Shown here piece by piece: positions 46,140 to 59,239 of a DNA stretch of 64,000 nt. Under the pieces are notes generated by a model. It did not search any database, was not told the DNA's origin, and was given only the letters and a program-made list of their open reading frames with translations. The stretch covers positions 386,430,865 to 386,494,864 of the forward strand of contig OY856186.1 of NCBI GenBank assembly GCA_963693315.1. Reading direction: 5' to 3'. Positions within the stretch are counted from its first letter, which is position 1. Each line of letters begins with the position of its first letter. Both the position numbers and the translations under genes were made by a program. This stretch comes from Diogma glabrata (lineage: Eukaryota; Arthropoda; Insecta; Diptera; Cylindrotomidae).

Positions 46140-46300
46140 ATAGAAACTACAATATTTGTTACAACAACACATAGATTCCTTTTAAGACATAGGTCTCACA
46201 ACAACTTGCATTCTGAGGTGTTGATGAATCTTTTTTAAGCTTTTATATGGATTGAACGTCCCCGAAACTTTTGATTCGAGCAAAGCATTCTATTTGTACG
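46140..46300 (-). repeat. Dispersed repeat family D (copy 2)
   Basis: Complement of the 32660-32885 repeat (ccttttaagacataggtctc, gattcgagcaaagcattcta, attgaacg-cccccgaaac-like). It lies downstream of a minus-strand dead LINE. Confidence 0.65.
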
Positions 46301-46489
46301 ATTTGTACAAAAAAACCCCTCTGAATTATGTAAATATGAGAGTGAGTGGTCTCAACATCCGAGCACTGCTGGTGACGAAATTTATAAAAAAAACGAGATC
46401 AGCAACAGTGCGACAATGTTGTATAGGGAAGCAAAATTTGATGTTAAATATCGATCACCCATAATTCGCATAGCACGAACAGAGTCCAA

Positions 46490-47800
46490 AAGAGCTAGGA
46501 TGAACACAGATGTAGCGCTCCAGACCTAACAATAATGCTCCATACAGAAACGAATACAGGACTTATAAATGTAGAGTATTGATGCGGAGTGAAATAGTTT
46601 TTACATCTAATAAGGAGGCCGAGTTTTTTTGACACGCTTTTTTCCATCGCCATTATGTGATCGTTCCAGAGTAAGACATTGGAAATTATGGCTCCCAGTA
46701 AACGAATGCTTTCACGTTTTTCTATTTGCTCGTCACACATATTAGTTGAAATATCGTTGGGAAACACAATCTTTGATCTGGAAACTATAGCAATAGCTGT
46801 GTTTTAGTGGAATTAAAATAAACAAATTTTTGTCACCCAAATCGGCGATTTTTTCCTAGGTCTTCGTCTACATTTATCTCTGATTTATTCGTTCGTGCTT
46901 TTAACCCTTTAAAAATATGGGGACGAATGACTTCTGCAGTGTACGATAGTCGACATCATATGCAAAACTATTTATCGGATTACTGGTGTGTTTATATAAA
47001 TTAAAAATAGACTCTGGAATAAAACTGAGCGTTGGGGTACACTAGCCAATCGATGGATACCGAAATGTATCGGTCGGTGAGAAAATTATGAATCTTACGA
47101 CTATGGGTTGAAATACGTACGCAACGAGCTTGTTGATCAGGTTGGTACGCCAGATTCGATCAAATGCTTCTAAGATGTCTAATGCGATAACATAAATTTT
47201 ACAATCTTTTTCAAGTGTTCTGTTCCAATGATGTGTGACATAGTTCAATAGATCGGTTGTTGATCCTTTGTTGCGAAAACCGTATTGGCTGTCAGATTTC
47301 AAATGGGTACCTTCCAAAAATTTGGACATGTGTGCATTAATATTATGCTCGTTTATTTTAGATATGACTATAAGAATAAGGTTATTGATATATAATTTGA
47401 AATATCACATTTTGCAAAATATTCATTTCTTAGGAACGGGCTGGACATTGGATAACTTCTAGCAGTAACATGAAAGAAAAAAATACCAGATTTATAGAAT
47501 TTGTAGAAAATTTGGGTAAGAGGAGGTACAAGTGATGATCTTTTATTTCCACTCCTGAAGACTGGATTCGGAAATGAACATGGTAGAAATTTTTTCGCTT
47601 TCACTCTGTTAATTTATGATTTTTTTTGGATTATCTGGTTCGATATCTTATTGGCCTTTAGATATTGGGAACGATTTAAGGGTTTTTGTTATGGATCCAA
47701 ATGTTACATAACCTACGTTTGCTTCTAAAGACCAATTTGGCTGTTTTGGAAAGCAAATATTTTTGTTGGGATTTCATTAATGAGAAGGGAACGAATTTAT
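46490..47800 (-). pseudogene. Decayed Jockey-type LINE (RT and C-terminal pieces)
   Basis: Minus-strand pieces in order: a basic RSKRRLCNIWIHNK-like stretch (about 47720), IFYKFYKSGIFF, DSQYGFRNKGSTTDLLNYVT, YVIALDILEAFDRIW (motif A), NKLVAYVF and LLGAIISNVLLWNDHIMAME, then LLIRCKNYFTPHQ. The motif-by-motif match to the relic at 34623-36530 shows the same family in another state of decay. Motif B and the catalytic YADD are lost in frameshifted sequence between 46800 and 47040. No target duplication found. Confidence 0.82.
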
Positions 47801-47872
47801 GGAAAACATTCTAGTCAAACAAAATTTATACTATTTTATTATTATATTATTATTTTATTTTAATATTTTTTT

Positions 47873-48010
47873 AACTCAGATAATGGACCAACCTACCAGA
47901 GTTCCTGACAATCCTGGCCAAAGTGCTTTTTTTGACAAATAATGTTTAGTTGGTTCAATTTCAGAGTATCAGAACTTTTTGGTGGATCAGATCATAATTT
48001 GATTTTAACA
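47873..48010 (+). pseudogene. LINE endonuclease scrap
   Basis: Reads TQIMDQPTRVPDNPGQSAFF, a frame break, then VSELFGGSDHNLI. The QP-TR-PD....LDL...S.LG.SDH.LI order is the end of a LINE apurinic-type endonuclease domain. It lies on the opposite strand to the preceding LINE relic and is therefore a separate element. Confidence 0.65.
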
Positions 48011-49030
48011 TATTTAAATTTATAAGTTCCTAAACATTAAATTTGATCCGAGTCTTGTTTGGAATTATAAAACTGCAGATTAGTAGGAGCCAAATAATTT
48101 AAACATTTCTGCATATACTTCTCAGAAATAATACACGTGGGAATGGGCAAGTTTATTCCAATAGATCGTTCCGAAGACTGATATATGGGTTTCGAGTAAA
48201 TGTAAAAATGTAATAAAATTTAAAAAAAATGCTTTTCAAAAGTGTAACTAAAACAAACGTGTTGAAAAACTTAGATTATATAACATATAGAAAGAAATTA
48301 GCTTGATTCCTTGTATGTCGATCATTAAACATAATTTTACAAATATATTATAGATGAACGGACGTTTGCCTCGATCAAATCGATTAAGCCTGAGCCTGCA
48401 AACTTCGCACGTTACACCAGAGTATCAATAACAGCCCATATTTTACGGTTCAAGTGACAAGCTGTAGAACTTTCGCTTTTCAAAGATAATTTTCAACAGA
48501 GCCTGGCATATCTCTGAAATGCCTTACCGGCATGAGTCTACAATGATAATTTTTATCCTCAAAACTTTAAAATTAGCGTTCCAATAATCCTCAAAAAAAA
48601 TTGATCAATACTAACAAATTATAGTTCCATAGTTAGCATAGTATCTTCTGATATTCAGAGACGTTAATCTATAATTTATTATCACTATATACACTATACA
48701 ATATCTAAGTTTAAATTAAAAAATACTGCAAAATTATCGGTTAGGGGGGGGGGGGGGGGTCAGTAGGATAGAAATTACAGTACAATAGAAATTACAATAT
48801 AGTACATTAATCCATAAATAACTTTTAAGACCTACCTAGGTCCCGCAGCACATGCGTTCTATTTCTAAGGAATTTGAATGGATATAACTGAACCCAAGTA
48901 GTAAAATATGACAGCGCAATATTTCATGTTACACAGCACTTATTTTTTATTAAAAACAGTTATGTATAAAGAAACTGACACCAAAAACATACAAATAATG
49001 ATTTTTTACTGTTTCTACTTCCTTATTATT
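48011..49030. other. No gene seen; 16-base G run
   Basis: AT-rich DNA without a supported gene. An uninterrupted run of 16 G lies at 48744-48759, unusual in this composition. Confidence 0.5.
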
Positions 49031-49034
49031 TACT

Positions 49035-49985
49035 ATAAGAGCAATTTCACGAAGATTCAACATCGTTTTGACTTGACCCCTTTTAATTTTGATTATTTTT
49101 TGTTTATAGATAGTCTTTGATAAATAAAAAATACCAGTTCTCTTAGAATTTTTTTTTTCGACCAGGGGTCTTCACAGGGTGCCCCACAATTTTTGTTATT
49201 TTGTGATGTGAGTGCATTTTGACGAGCGATTGTAGAGTTTTTCTATTTTGGTCTATATTTAAAAAAATTCTACTTGAAGCCGTATTTTTCATTTATCAAA
49301 GGCTATCTAAAAACCGAATATAGACCAAAATAGACCAAATTAAAAAGGGTCGAGTCAAAATGTCGCAAAATTTTGCTGAACTTGACTGAAATTGCTTTTT
49401 AAAAAGTTCATTTAATAATAAAATATTTGATATTTAACATAAAAAAAAAATCTGAATCTAAAAATCGCCATTTTTATATTTTTTCTTCAGAACAAAAAAA
49501 ACTGATTCCCGACAGTCATATGCACAACGAATTTTATCTCTAAAACAAAAAATGATGCTAGTCCTAAACTTTCACAAGTTGTTAGATATAAAATAAGCTT
49601 CAATTTAGTTTAAAAAAAAAAAAAAAAAAAAAAAGTTAATGCCATCTTTTTTTCAATTACACCATTTTTTTCTTATGTTACACCGTTAAAAATTATTTCA
49701 CAAAATTAACAGTGTACATTTTTAAAAACTTTGTTCTAATACCTATTCAACGACATATCATTTATGAAAATCGATTGAGTAGTTTTTCTACAATCGCTCG
49801 TCAAAATGCACTCACATCACAAAATAACAAAAATTGAGGGGCACCCTGTGAAGACCCCTGGTCGAAAAAAAAAAAATTCTAAGAGAGTATTTTTTATTTA
49901 TCAAAGACTATCTATAAACAAAAAATAATCAAAATTAAAAGGGGTCAAGTCAAAACGATGTTGAATCTTCGTGAAATTGCTCATA
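49035..49985. repeat. Foldback element with arms of about 200 bp
   Basis: The left arm 49035-49240 (agcaatttcacgaagattca ... gacgagcgattgta) and right arm 49786-49985 (tacaatcgctcgtc ... tgaatcttcgtgaaattgct) are near-perfect inverted copies. A third, diverged copy of part of the arm lies inside at about 49290-49400 (tttatcaaaggctatctaaa, gggtcgagtcaaaatg). The interior is non-coding and includes an A-run at 49612-49634. Probably a non-autonomous DNA transposon. Confidence 0.85.
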
Positions 49986-51110
49986 AATAAATGAAGTATG
50001 CATGTATACTGCATACACACACACTATTTTTTATTAGTGCCTGAGAGCTACAATGAAGTTAAGATAGTGAAATAATATAGGAGATCTTAAGTGAAAAAAA
50101 AGTTTGCAATTTCAGTAAACAAAACAAGGTCAATTTCGATTGATTCATTAATGTGACACTGATTAAGCAGCTTAACCAAAGCTCATTACAAATATTTTCT
50201 TTTCCATTGAATTTTAAATTTGTTTAATAAATATTGATAAAAAATTTTCAATCAAAACAAATTGATCAAACTGTTGTCGTAACTTAATTTGACAATTTGT
50301 TTTTATCAATAAGCAATTATGTTCAATTAAACTGAAAAAAATTCAATAATCGCATTTTAATTCTGACCTTAACTTTTAATTTATATATAAAGTTATTTAT
50401 TTACAATATAGTGTCGTAGGTACGTACGTAAGTACATACCATACGTGTCGTATGTTCGTAATTAATTTACGTAATTGACTTATACAATAAAACTTAAAAC
50501 TGTTTATTTTGTAGTAATTTCTATCCATACTTCCTAGCTGGCTTTAGATGTAAGCTTATATGTGAGCGTTGATTAAAGTGTAAGAGTTTTCTGTTCAAAT
50601 AATCAATAATGTCATTTATTGTTAATCTTCTTTTGGCAGATTTGTTGTTTGCCTGATGCCAGTACTTTTATAATAGTTTTCAGGGTTTAAGGTTTGTGAC
50701 AAGATATACTATGTGACCGTGGTGTTGACATAGTGTTATTCTTATATCAGATTGTGTAATAAAATACTGGTTGTGTGAACACATGTCCTCACAAACGCAA
50801 CTCAGTGATTGCGTGCAATGTTTTCTAGATCTATGTTGTAATCCCATACTAGTTTTGAGTCCAATACGATCAATTTCGTTCTACAATTTCATCTTTCAAG
50901 ATGGCATTCAGTCAAAGCAGTGATCAGGGAAGCTCTCTTGGGCACTCCATAGAAACAACAATCGCCACTGAGCTTTTTGACGCATTTCAATTTTATTATT
51001 AAACAGATGTTATCGAAGGCGTATTGTGTTGTAAATCCGTAAATTTGAATAAAGTTCTTTCTTATGGTGTATCTATTGCAGATCGTCCACGTAAATGCCC
51101 CGAAATGATA
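49986..51110. other. No convincing gene
   Basis: One long minus-strand frame (50889-51203) has a faint RT-like look but no diagnostic motif. Nothing else was recognised. Confidence 0.45.
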
Positions 51111-51119
51111 GGTATCCTG

Positions 51120-51245
51120 CAAGGCTGCGGAGTCGGAGTTGAGAAGTCGGAGTCGGAAGGAATTTTCTAGTAACTGGAGTCGGAGTCGGAAGAAATAATC
51201 CAAACATTTGTCGACTCCAACCTTTTGAGGATTATATATTGTTTT
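51120..51245. repeat. GGAGTCGGAGTC-type repeat (copy 1)
   Basis: aaggctgcggagtcggagtt and following ggagtcggagtcggaag units. A related sequence in the opposite polarity lies at 59555-59665 (gttggagtcggcatcagagt ... gaccccgcagccct). Such ggctgcggagtcggag ends are familiar in arthropod non-autonomous elements. Confidence 0.6.
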
Positions 51246-51261
51246 TTAGGTAGATTTCATA

Positions 51262-51600
51262 GAAAAATATCTTAGGGGTGCCGGTGGATGAACTCTATTC
51301 AGTCAACGGTAGCACCTTCAATCTTAGCTATTCCTTGATGATACCACGTTATTACTTACTCAAAGAATCGAGTTTTCATATAACTCTTATGTATGGGGTT
51401 TAATCAGGAAATATGCCACTAGCTGGATTATTGGCCACCACCTCTTAGTTTCGTTCCTGCAAATTGTTAAAACAAATTTGCCGCTTACCTTTGGTTTTGT
51501 TTTCATTTTTTATTTCCTATCATGAAATATTGGCCTATGTTGTATTTTTTATGTGATATGAGTTATTGTTTAGTTATCCCTTCTATGAAAACAATATACA
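51262..51600 (+). repeat. Dispersed repeat family E (copy 2) preceded by a family L start
   Basis: A short aggtagatttcat piece at 51249 is followed by sequence matching 34145-34480 (gtgccggtggatgaact, agtcaacggtagcacc, ctggattattggcc, atcatgaaatattggcctat). A partial family D match follows at 51610-51665. Confidence 0.65.
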
Positions 51601-51849
51601 AAAAAAAACAAAATTGCGTCCATCAACACGTTGTTGTTGTGAGACCTTGGTTTTAAAAGGACTGACTTCACCACAGCTCTGGAAACATAGTGTTCTGGAT
51701 ATATAATGAGCTAATATCCATAAAATACTTTAATTAAAAGCTAACCAATATTATGGACTTCGTAGTTCTAATAATAAAAATATTAAAGCAGGCAGTAGTA
51801 TCCCAACAAACATAAATTCTGTTGTACGAGAAAAAGTAAAAAAATTTTA

Positions 51850-54420
51850 TCGGAAGTGACAAAGCGGAAGTTAGGATGCAGAACTGTTGTAAACCGTACT
51901 AAATGTGTATGTACCAAATTTCATCCAACTCGATTATCAGGTACAGAAATTATTGAGCTTCCAAGATAACAGGTGCTTGGAGAACCCTCTACCACTTTGA
52001 TCACTATCGCTAAAAAAACTAATCAGTTCCTTGCCATACATATTTGCATCTTTTTGCAAAGTGTAATCAAAATTACTTAACGAACGAATGTTGTATGCTT
52101 CCAACAAACATTGAAACAATAAACAGGTGTTCGGAAGGACCCCACCACTTATCCCAATATTGTCCAAAAACTAGTCAATTCTTTGTCAATAAAGTCTTTA
52201 TCTTTTTTCAAAGTGCCATTAAAATTTATTAATGAATGAAATCTGTATGCTCCCAACAAACTTTAAAAACAAAGTGTGAAAAGTCAGCAGTTGTATGGTA
52301 GATCCCCCGCCACTTTGATCAATGTGTCCCAAAAGATGATAACTATCTTCTTACACTAATTGAAACCTTTCCATAAGTTTTATCATAATCACTTCATTAT
52401 TGTAGGCTGTAGTGTGCATAAAGATACTGAAAAAACTGCCAACAATTAAAAAATTTTTTTTACCGGAAGTAAAAAACCGGAAGTTGGGATGCAGAATTTT
52501 TGTAAATCATACTAAATGCTTATGTACAAAGTTTCATCCAACTCGATTATCAGGTACAGATGTTATAGAGCTTTCAAAATAACAGGTGCTTCAGGGACCC
52601 CCCACCACTTTGTTCACTATCGCTCAAAAACTAATCAGTTGCCATACATGTTTGCATCTTTTTCCAAAGTGTCATCAAAATTCGTTCACGAACGAATGCT
52701 GTGTGCTCCCAACAAACATTGAAAAAAGTGTGACACATTAAACAGGTGTTCGGGAGGACCCCCACCACTTATTCCAATATTGTCCAAAAACTAATCAGTT
52801 CTTTGTTACTTAAGTCTCCATCTTTTTCCAAAGTGTCATTAGAATTGATTAATGAATGAAGTCTGTATGCTCCCAACAAACTTTAAAAACAAAGTGTGAA
52901 AAGTCAGCAGTTGTATGGTAGACCCCTCGCCACTTTGATCAATGTGTCCCAAAAGATGATAATTATCTTTTCACACTAATTGGAACCCTATTCCATAAGT
53001 TTCATCATAATCACTTCATTATTGTAGGCTGTAGTGTGCATAAAGACACTGAAAAAACTTCAAAAACGTACAAAAAAATTTTTTTTACCGGAAGTTGGGA
53101 TGCAGAACTATTTTAAACCGCACTACATACTCATGTACCAAGTTTCATCCAATTCGCTTATCAGGTACAGAAGTTATAGAGCTTTCAAAAAAACAGGTGC
53201 TCCAGGGACCCCCCACCACTTTGTTCACTATCGCTCAAAAACTAATCAGTTCTTTGCCATACATGTTTGCATCTTTTTCCAAAGTGTCATCAAAATTCGT
53301 TCACGAACGAATGCTGTGTGCTCCCAACAAACATTGAAAAAAGTGTGACACATTAAACAGGTGTTCGGGAGGACTCCCACCACTTATTCCAATATTATCC
53401 AAAAACTAATCAGTTCTTTGTTACTTAAGTCTCCATATTTATCCAAAGTGTCATTAAAATAAATTAATGAATGAAGTCTGTATGCTCCCAACAAACTTAA
53501 AAAACAAAGTGTGAAAAGTCAGCATTTGTTTGGTAGACCCCCCACCACTTTGATCAATGTGTCCCAAAACATGATAATTATCTTTTCACACTAATTGGAA
53601 CCCTATTCCATAAGTTTCATCATAATCACTTCATTATTGTAGGCTGTAGTGTGCATAAAGACACTGAAAAAATTTTTTTTACCGGAAGTGAAAAACCGGA
53701 AGTTGGGATGCAGAACTATTTCCAACCGTACTACATACTCATGTACTAAGTTTCATCCAATTCGCTTATCAGGTACAGAAGTTATAGAGCTTTCAAAAAA
53801 ACAGGTGCTCCAGGGACCCCCCACCACTTTGTTCACTATCGCTCAAAAACTAATCAGTTCTTTGTCATACATGTTTGCGTCTTTTTCCAAAGTGTCATCA
53901 AAATTCATTCACGAATGAATGTTTTATGCTCCCAACAAACATTAAACTTTGTGGAAAAAACCACCTGTTGTATGGTGGACCCCCCAACTCTTTACCCAAT
54001 GTGCTCCAAAAGCTGATAAAATCTTTCTCATGTTATTTAATAGCTTTTCGCAACATTTCATGAAAATCGATCGGTAATTGTAGGCTACAGTAGGGATAAA
54101 CACCTGGAAAAAAAACTTTTTAGCCGGAAGTGACAAACCGGAAGTTGGTATGCAGAAACATTGGAAACAGTACTAAAACCTTATATACTAAGTTTCAATA
54201 AGATCATAGCTCGGGATCAGAAGTTATTCAAGATTTAAACTTAGAGGTGTTCGGGAGACCCCCCGCCATTTTGTCCAAATTTAAAATGAATCCAGATCTT
54301 CTATTTTCAAGTGAACCTGTATCATTTGCCAAAGATTCATCAAGATCCTATGCAGAAAACTCAACCACCCACCCACGCACACACAGACGTACACCAAATT
54401 TTTTTTTGGCTATTTAGATA
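51850..54420 (+). repeat. Tandem repeat with a unit of about 600 bp (ccggaagt family)
   Basis: Units begin with a duplicated ccggaagtgacaaaccggaa motif (51857, 52463, 53086, 53682, 54124). Each contains tttcatccaactcgattatc, caggtacaga, gggaccccccaccactttgt and gctcccaacaaac. The spacing is about 600-620 bp, and the last unit is shorter. The array ends with a cacacacagacgtacacc stretch near 54380. Short frames that recur in each unit are by-products of the tandem structure. Confidence 0.9.
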
Positions 54421-54939
54421 GAGGATGGTCCAAAACAAAAGAAAAAATAAAATTTGGGGTATGTAAGATTTTTTTTTTTCACGATAGATTGCATTACTTC
54501 ACACAATTTAAAATTGTGGTGAAGTAAAAATCAATTTGTGGTAAAATCACAAATTTTGTTTTGTTTATGTTCCATGTAGAATCGTTGGCGAACTAACCAG
54601 CTTCGAATAAACAACACGGTAATTTGACAGTGGCTACAGCACTATAAAAACTATTACATCCGATTTTTTTAAGGTCGTTCATTACGTCAATGTCTGATTG
54701 CAGTTATGGTCTACCTTCATCTACTCTCTAGGGAACTGACGTTAATTATTTGAATAATTCCAGACTCTCAACAAGTTCTACGTTTGTGACCCAAACATAA
54801 TCACTTGTCTAATCAATATATTGTATATCTTGAGTTTGTTGTTAGTTAATTGTTGAAACATAAAGTGATTTAAGAAGAGTTTCAATCGAGTAGATGGTTC
54901 AATGGTTCATTTAAGATATGTAAGTATACTGTTGTTTTA
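54421..54939. other. No gene seen
   Basis: Transition between the tandem repeat and a LINE relic. Nothing recognised. Confidence 0.45.
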
Positions 54940-55570
54940 GTCAACTTTTAATTCCAAATAAATACTCTTTCGATGCCATTTTCGCCGCACATCAAAACTT
55001 TTTTGCAGTCTCTTTTAAAAAAGACCAATTCCCGGCCAATTTGTCTATCTCCTTTCTCAAGCGACTTGAAGTCTTACTTATTAAGGCTTGACTTCAAGGA
55101 TGACAATATCATCAGCGTAGGCGGTCATGTGTACTGGATTTAATGCCAAGACATTGTTTTTAATCGGTATAATTTCCTTTAACGGCACAAATATTTCATG
55201 ACCAGATTGAAAAGTATAAAAGAAATAGCACTTGGACTTAATCCAGAGTCAACTTTAAAAACTTTTAAAGTACTTTGTACTTCGTTCTCTGTCCGTGCGC
55301 AGCATGGAGGTTCCTGTATAAATTTTGAATAATGATGCCAGTTTATCAAGGATTTCTATTGATAATGGAACCGCCATTAGAGAATCCCATTCGAGAAAGT
55401 CGTAGACCTGCTTGAGAGGTAGAGAGATATGTTGAATTCTCGACATTCAAAATCATCCTTGAATTTCAAAGTTCATCTATGGTACCTCAACCTTGCCAGA
55501 AACCACACTGATATACTCGAAACAGTTGTACAGTAAAAGGATTGATTTTGGTTAGGAAATAGACTTATAA
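54940..55570 (-). pseudogene. Decayed LINE RT, C-terminal pieces
   Basis: Minus-strand reading gives YQCGFWQG-GTIDEL near 55470-55520 (RT motif 2), then YDFLEWDSLM followed by LDKLASLFKIYTGTSML (motif A and following helix). Next come LSPSAISFILFNLVMKYL (motif B remnant) and PVHMTAYADDIVIL near 55092-55140 (catalytic YADD), then KEIDKLAGNW. Many stops and shifts. The N-terminal RT motifs of what is probably the same element lie at 59240-59525. Confidence 0.82.
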
Positions 55571-57682
55571 CCGTCCTGTTTTAAACGGGACAGACTATTT
55601 CGGTAGTTGAATATCTCGTGTTCCGACGCTACTATGAACTTGGTTTGTATCGTTTCGTTAAAAACGAATTTTTGTGTGAAAAATGTTGTCTGACAACAAA
55701 GTATTAAAATTCACAAAAGTCTGACCTTTTTGTGAAATGAATTACACACAGTAAAGATGAAACTTTGATTCCAGAAATCACTATCAAGCAGATTTTCGAT
55801 TATGGGTCAAAAACCTATAATCTATAAATTTATTACCAAATTACGGTGTAACTCATAAAGCATGTCTATTTATATGACATCCGGTTTGACCACCCCTGAA
55901 TTATGTTAAACTATTCCCATTCTTAGCTGCACAAGTTAGAGAATTATGAAAAATAGGCCGCTCTCTAACTCTTTAGGTAAATTTTAAAATAATTTATGAT
56001 TTAGTGACTTGTAAGTTTTCTTCGTTGTTTACTTTTGGATCTATGGAATGAGTTATTGGTAATTATTGGTAATACGTATATTAAAACCAAACAACACTCA
56101 AACTAAATAAAAAGTGGTTAGCTTTTTTAAAAACGTCAGCCTTTTATATGATACCATTCGTCTGCACTGGGTGACAAATTTCAGAGAGGTCGCTACAGTT
56201 TTAATAACGTATTAAAACACACAAACCACATTTATCTTTAAAAAGCTGTCAATACTTAAGGAGTCAAATATTAATAAAAAGCTTTGTTACTTAAAAAAAT
56301 CAACCTTTCACTTAACACCATCTGAATGACGTCAAAACAGCTTTTTTGGTTTTCTTATACGATTTTTTTCTCCATAAAAACGATTTTGTGATTTCCTTGA
56401 CGTAAATCACTTATTTGCCAATCCGATATTTCAGTTCAAAAGAGCTTATAGGTTCCAAGAAAATGGATTGTGAAAGTAGGGCACTCACTAGAATTCTCTT
56501 CGTTTTACTTTTCAAAATACGATACTCTAAAAATTTATATCAAAGCGATGCGGTAGATCGCTGTTCGTGAAAAAAAATAGCGATTACCACTCTTGCTTAT
56601 TTACGCTGAACCTAGTAGACATAACCTCAAAAAAATGATTTGATATAATGTTGTTTAACATATATGAACTTATGACGAGTTTTGTAACATAAACTCACCT
56701 TTAAATTTTAATTTGAAATAGATTTTGTACAATAAACCGTATTCAAAATTAATTAAAACATAAAATTTCGAAAACGATTATTGAAAAAGGAAATTTCAAC
56801 AAGAATATATATTTAGACGAAAATTTATTCATTCAAGTGATTTTTTCATTCAAGCCATCTATTGTAAATTTATTTAAAATGTAAATGTAAATAGCTAAGA
56901 CACTTTTTTTAAAAATAAAAACATTATAGTTTGATCTTTTACTGCATATTATGACAAAAGAATACAAATAAATTTAAAGGCTGATTCTGATACTAGCTAA
57001 TAAAGATTTGTCTACAAAAATATTATCAAATGTAAATTTACAAATGTAAATTTATCTAGCAAATTTGATCCAAATAACTTTTTTTCCAGGGTTGCAATAA
57101 CTTTTTCTAAAATGTTACTTAGATTCTGTGTAAACGGTTTTAACTAAGACAATTTTTTTTTACAAGAAATGTGTTGAGGTTTAGGTGTGTAGGTTGTCAT
57201 AAAAACATTATTAAAATTTGTTTTACTGCGAATGAGAGAATAGGATGGCAAATCGCATAGTTTCAGTCGATTGTCAGATACAAATAAACAAAAATTTTTA
57301 CCGTAATAAGTGGTTAAACGTTTGTTGAATCTTATTTTGAAATATGTATTTATATACTTTGAAAATTATTTTTAATTCAAAAATAGTTTTATTAAAATTA
57401 GTTTCCAGTTTAATAAAACAAAAGTGGGACAATATAAATTCAGTATTTGTATACTGAAAAATCACAATGAAATTAATCTTAATATTAAAGAAATATGAAA
57501 TTAATATTAAAGCAATGATACTTAAACTAAATCTGTTTCTTACATTTTTTTATAGTTCTAAGTCATGTTTAATATCGAAAGTTAATCTGAAGGCGATAAC
57601 CAAATTATTGTAGAATCTGGACCAAGTAGCATAGATGAGGAGACTTTTATTTTGGTTTTACATCATATGCTTAATCAATTCG
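55571..57682. other. No gene seen
   Basis: About 2.1 kb of AT-rich DNA without a supported gene. It separates the two halves of a LINE relic, so it may be part of an insertion. Confidence 0.45.
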
Positions 57683-59137
57683 GGTATACTACTCAAAAAG
57701 TTTTGTGGTAATATGTGAGGTTCATCCAACCAACCCACACCACTAGATAAATCTTTGACATAAATTATATATCTTGCGAATTATTGGGTATGGTGTTTTT
57801 ATAAATGCAGAAAAATTGGAAATAATTCAGTCAACCGTTGAAGTTAGTATACAAATAAAGCGATGATAAAAATTCAAATTGCTTATATCAAAATGAAATA
57901 ATTACCTATTATTAATTTTATTATTTATTTCATTATAGTCCAAGCTCAAAAAATTTATTATTTACTACAAAAAATCGTGATATCAGTACAAAAAACATCA
58001 AAAATGTAAATTTTAGTTCGTGAAAAGGTGCAGTTTAAAATTTAATAGTCAAAACTATCTCTCCACTAAAAAAAGAAGTGATATCCTGTGTCAAGCAGAA
58101 ACGAGTGTAAAACAAAATATTTCCAAATAATTAGGTGTTCTACATGGTTCGAAATACTTACTTTGTCACTCGGATTAGAGATTAGAATAAAACAACTCTA
58201 ACTTACTAGGTATTAAAACAAAAGTTTCTAGTAAAAGTAAAAATCAAAAATAATATTTATTTATTTATTTATATTCGAATGAAAATGTGGAATGCGATAT
58301 TTATACGATTGACTGAATCGAGAGAAGTGCGGAACCATCACGAAACCTCAGGACTAACAGATTATAACTTTAATGAACATGATTTTCAAATAACATGCTC
58401 TTAATCTACAAACTGCAGTATAAAATACTAACTAATAAATTAGCTTGCATTTCTTTTATAGAATTTTCGTTTTGTATATTTCTCATTAAATAAAAGTCTT
58501 AGCTCTCACTGAGGTTTCGTGATTGTTCTGCACTTCTCTCGATTCAGTCAATCGTATAAATATCGCATTCCACATTTTCATTCGAATATAAATAAATAAA
58601 TAAATATTATTTTTGATTTTTACTTTTACTAGAAACTTTTAATCTCTAATCCGAGTGACAAAGTAGGTATTTTGAATCATGTAGAACACCTAATTATTTG
58701 GAAATATTTTTTTTTACACTCGTTTCTGCTTGACACAGGATATCACTTCTTTTTGTAGTGGAGAGATAGTTTTGACTATTAAATTTTAAACTGCATCTTT
58801 TTCACGAACTAAAATTTACATTTCTTGATGTTTTTTGTAACTGATATCACGATTTTTTGTAGTAAATAATAAATTTTATGAGCTTGGATTATAATGAAAT
58901 AAATAATAAAATTAATAATAGGTAATTATTTGATTTTGATATACGCAATTTGAATTTTTGTCATCGATTTATTTGTATACCAACTTCAACGGTTGACTGA
59001 ATTATTTCCAATTTTTCTGCATTTATAAAAACACCATACCCAATAATCCGCAAGATATATAATTTGGGCCAGTCTAGTGGTGTGGGTTGGTTGGATGAAC
59101 CTCACATATTGCCACAAAACTTTTTGAGTAGTATACC
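57683..59137. repeat. Large foldback repeat, arms about 650 bp
   Basis: The left arm 57683-58353 (gggtatactactcaaaaagt ... cgaaacctcag) pairs with the right arm 58509-59137 (ctgaggtttcg ... gtatacc). A spacer of about 155 bp separates them. The pairing includes a perfect-looking stretch around atattcgaatgaaaatgtgg and a shared (aaat)n run. The few mismatches are scattered. No coding capacity was found. Confidence 0.9.
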
Positions 59138-59239
59138 TAAATTACAGTTAATTTTCAATTTTTAAAATTTTACTGTTGGTTAAAGTAAATCTCTAATTTC
59201 GCTTAAGCTAGAAGAGAATAAATGTAAGTTGGTGATGTA

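Noticed and set aside
50889..51203. Minus-strand frame as a LINE RT relic
   Set aside because: A QYAFDN-like and a GVPK-like stretch are suggestive, but the spacing and neighbouring motifs do not fit; evidence too weak.
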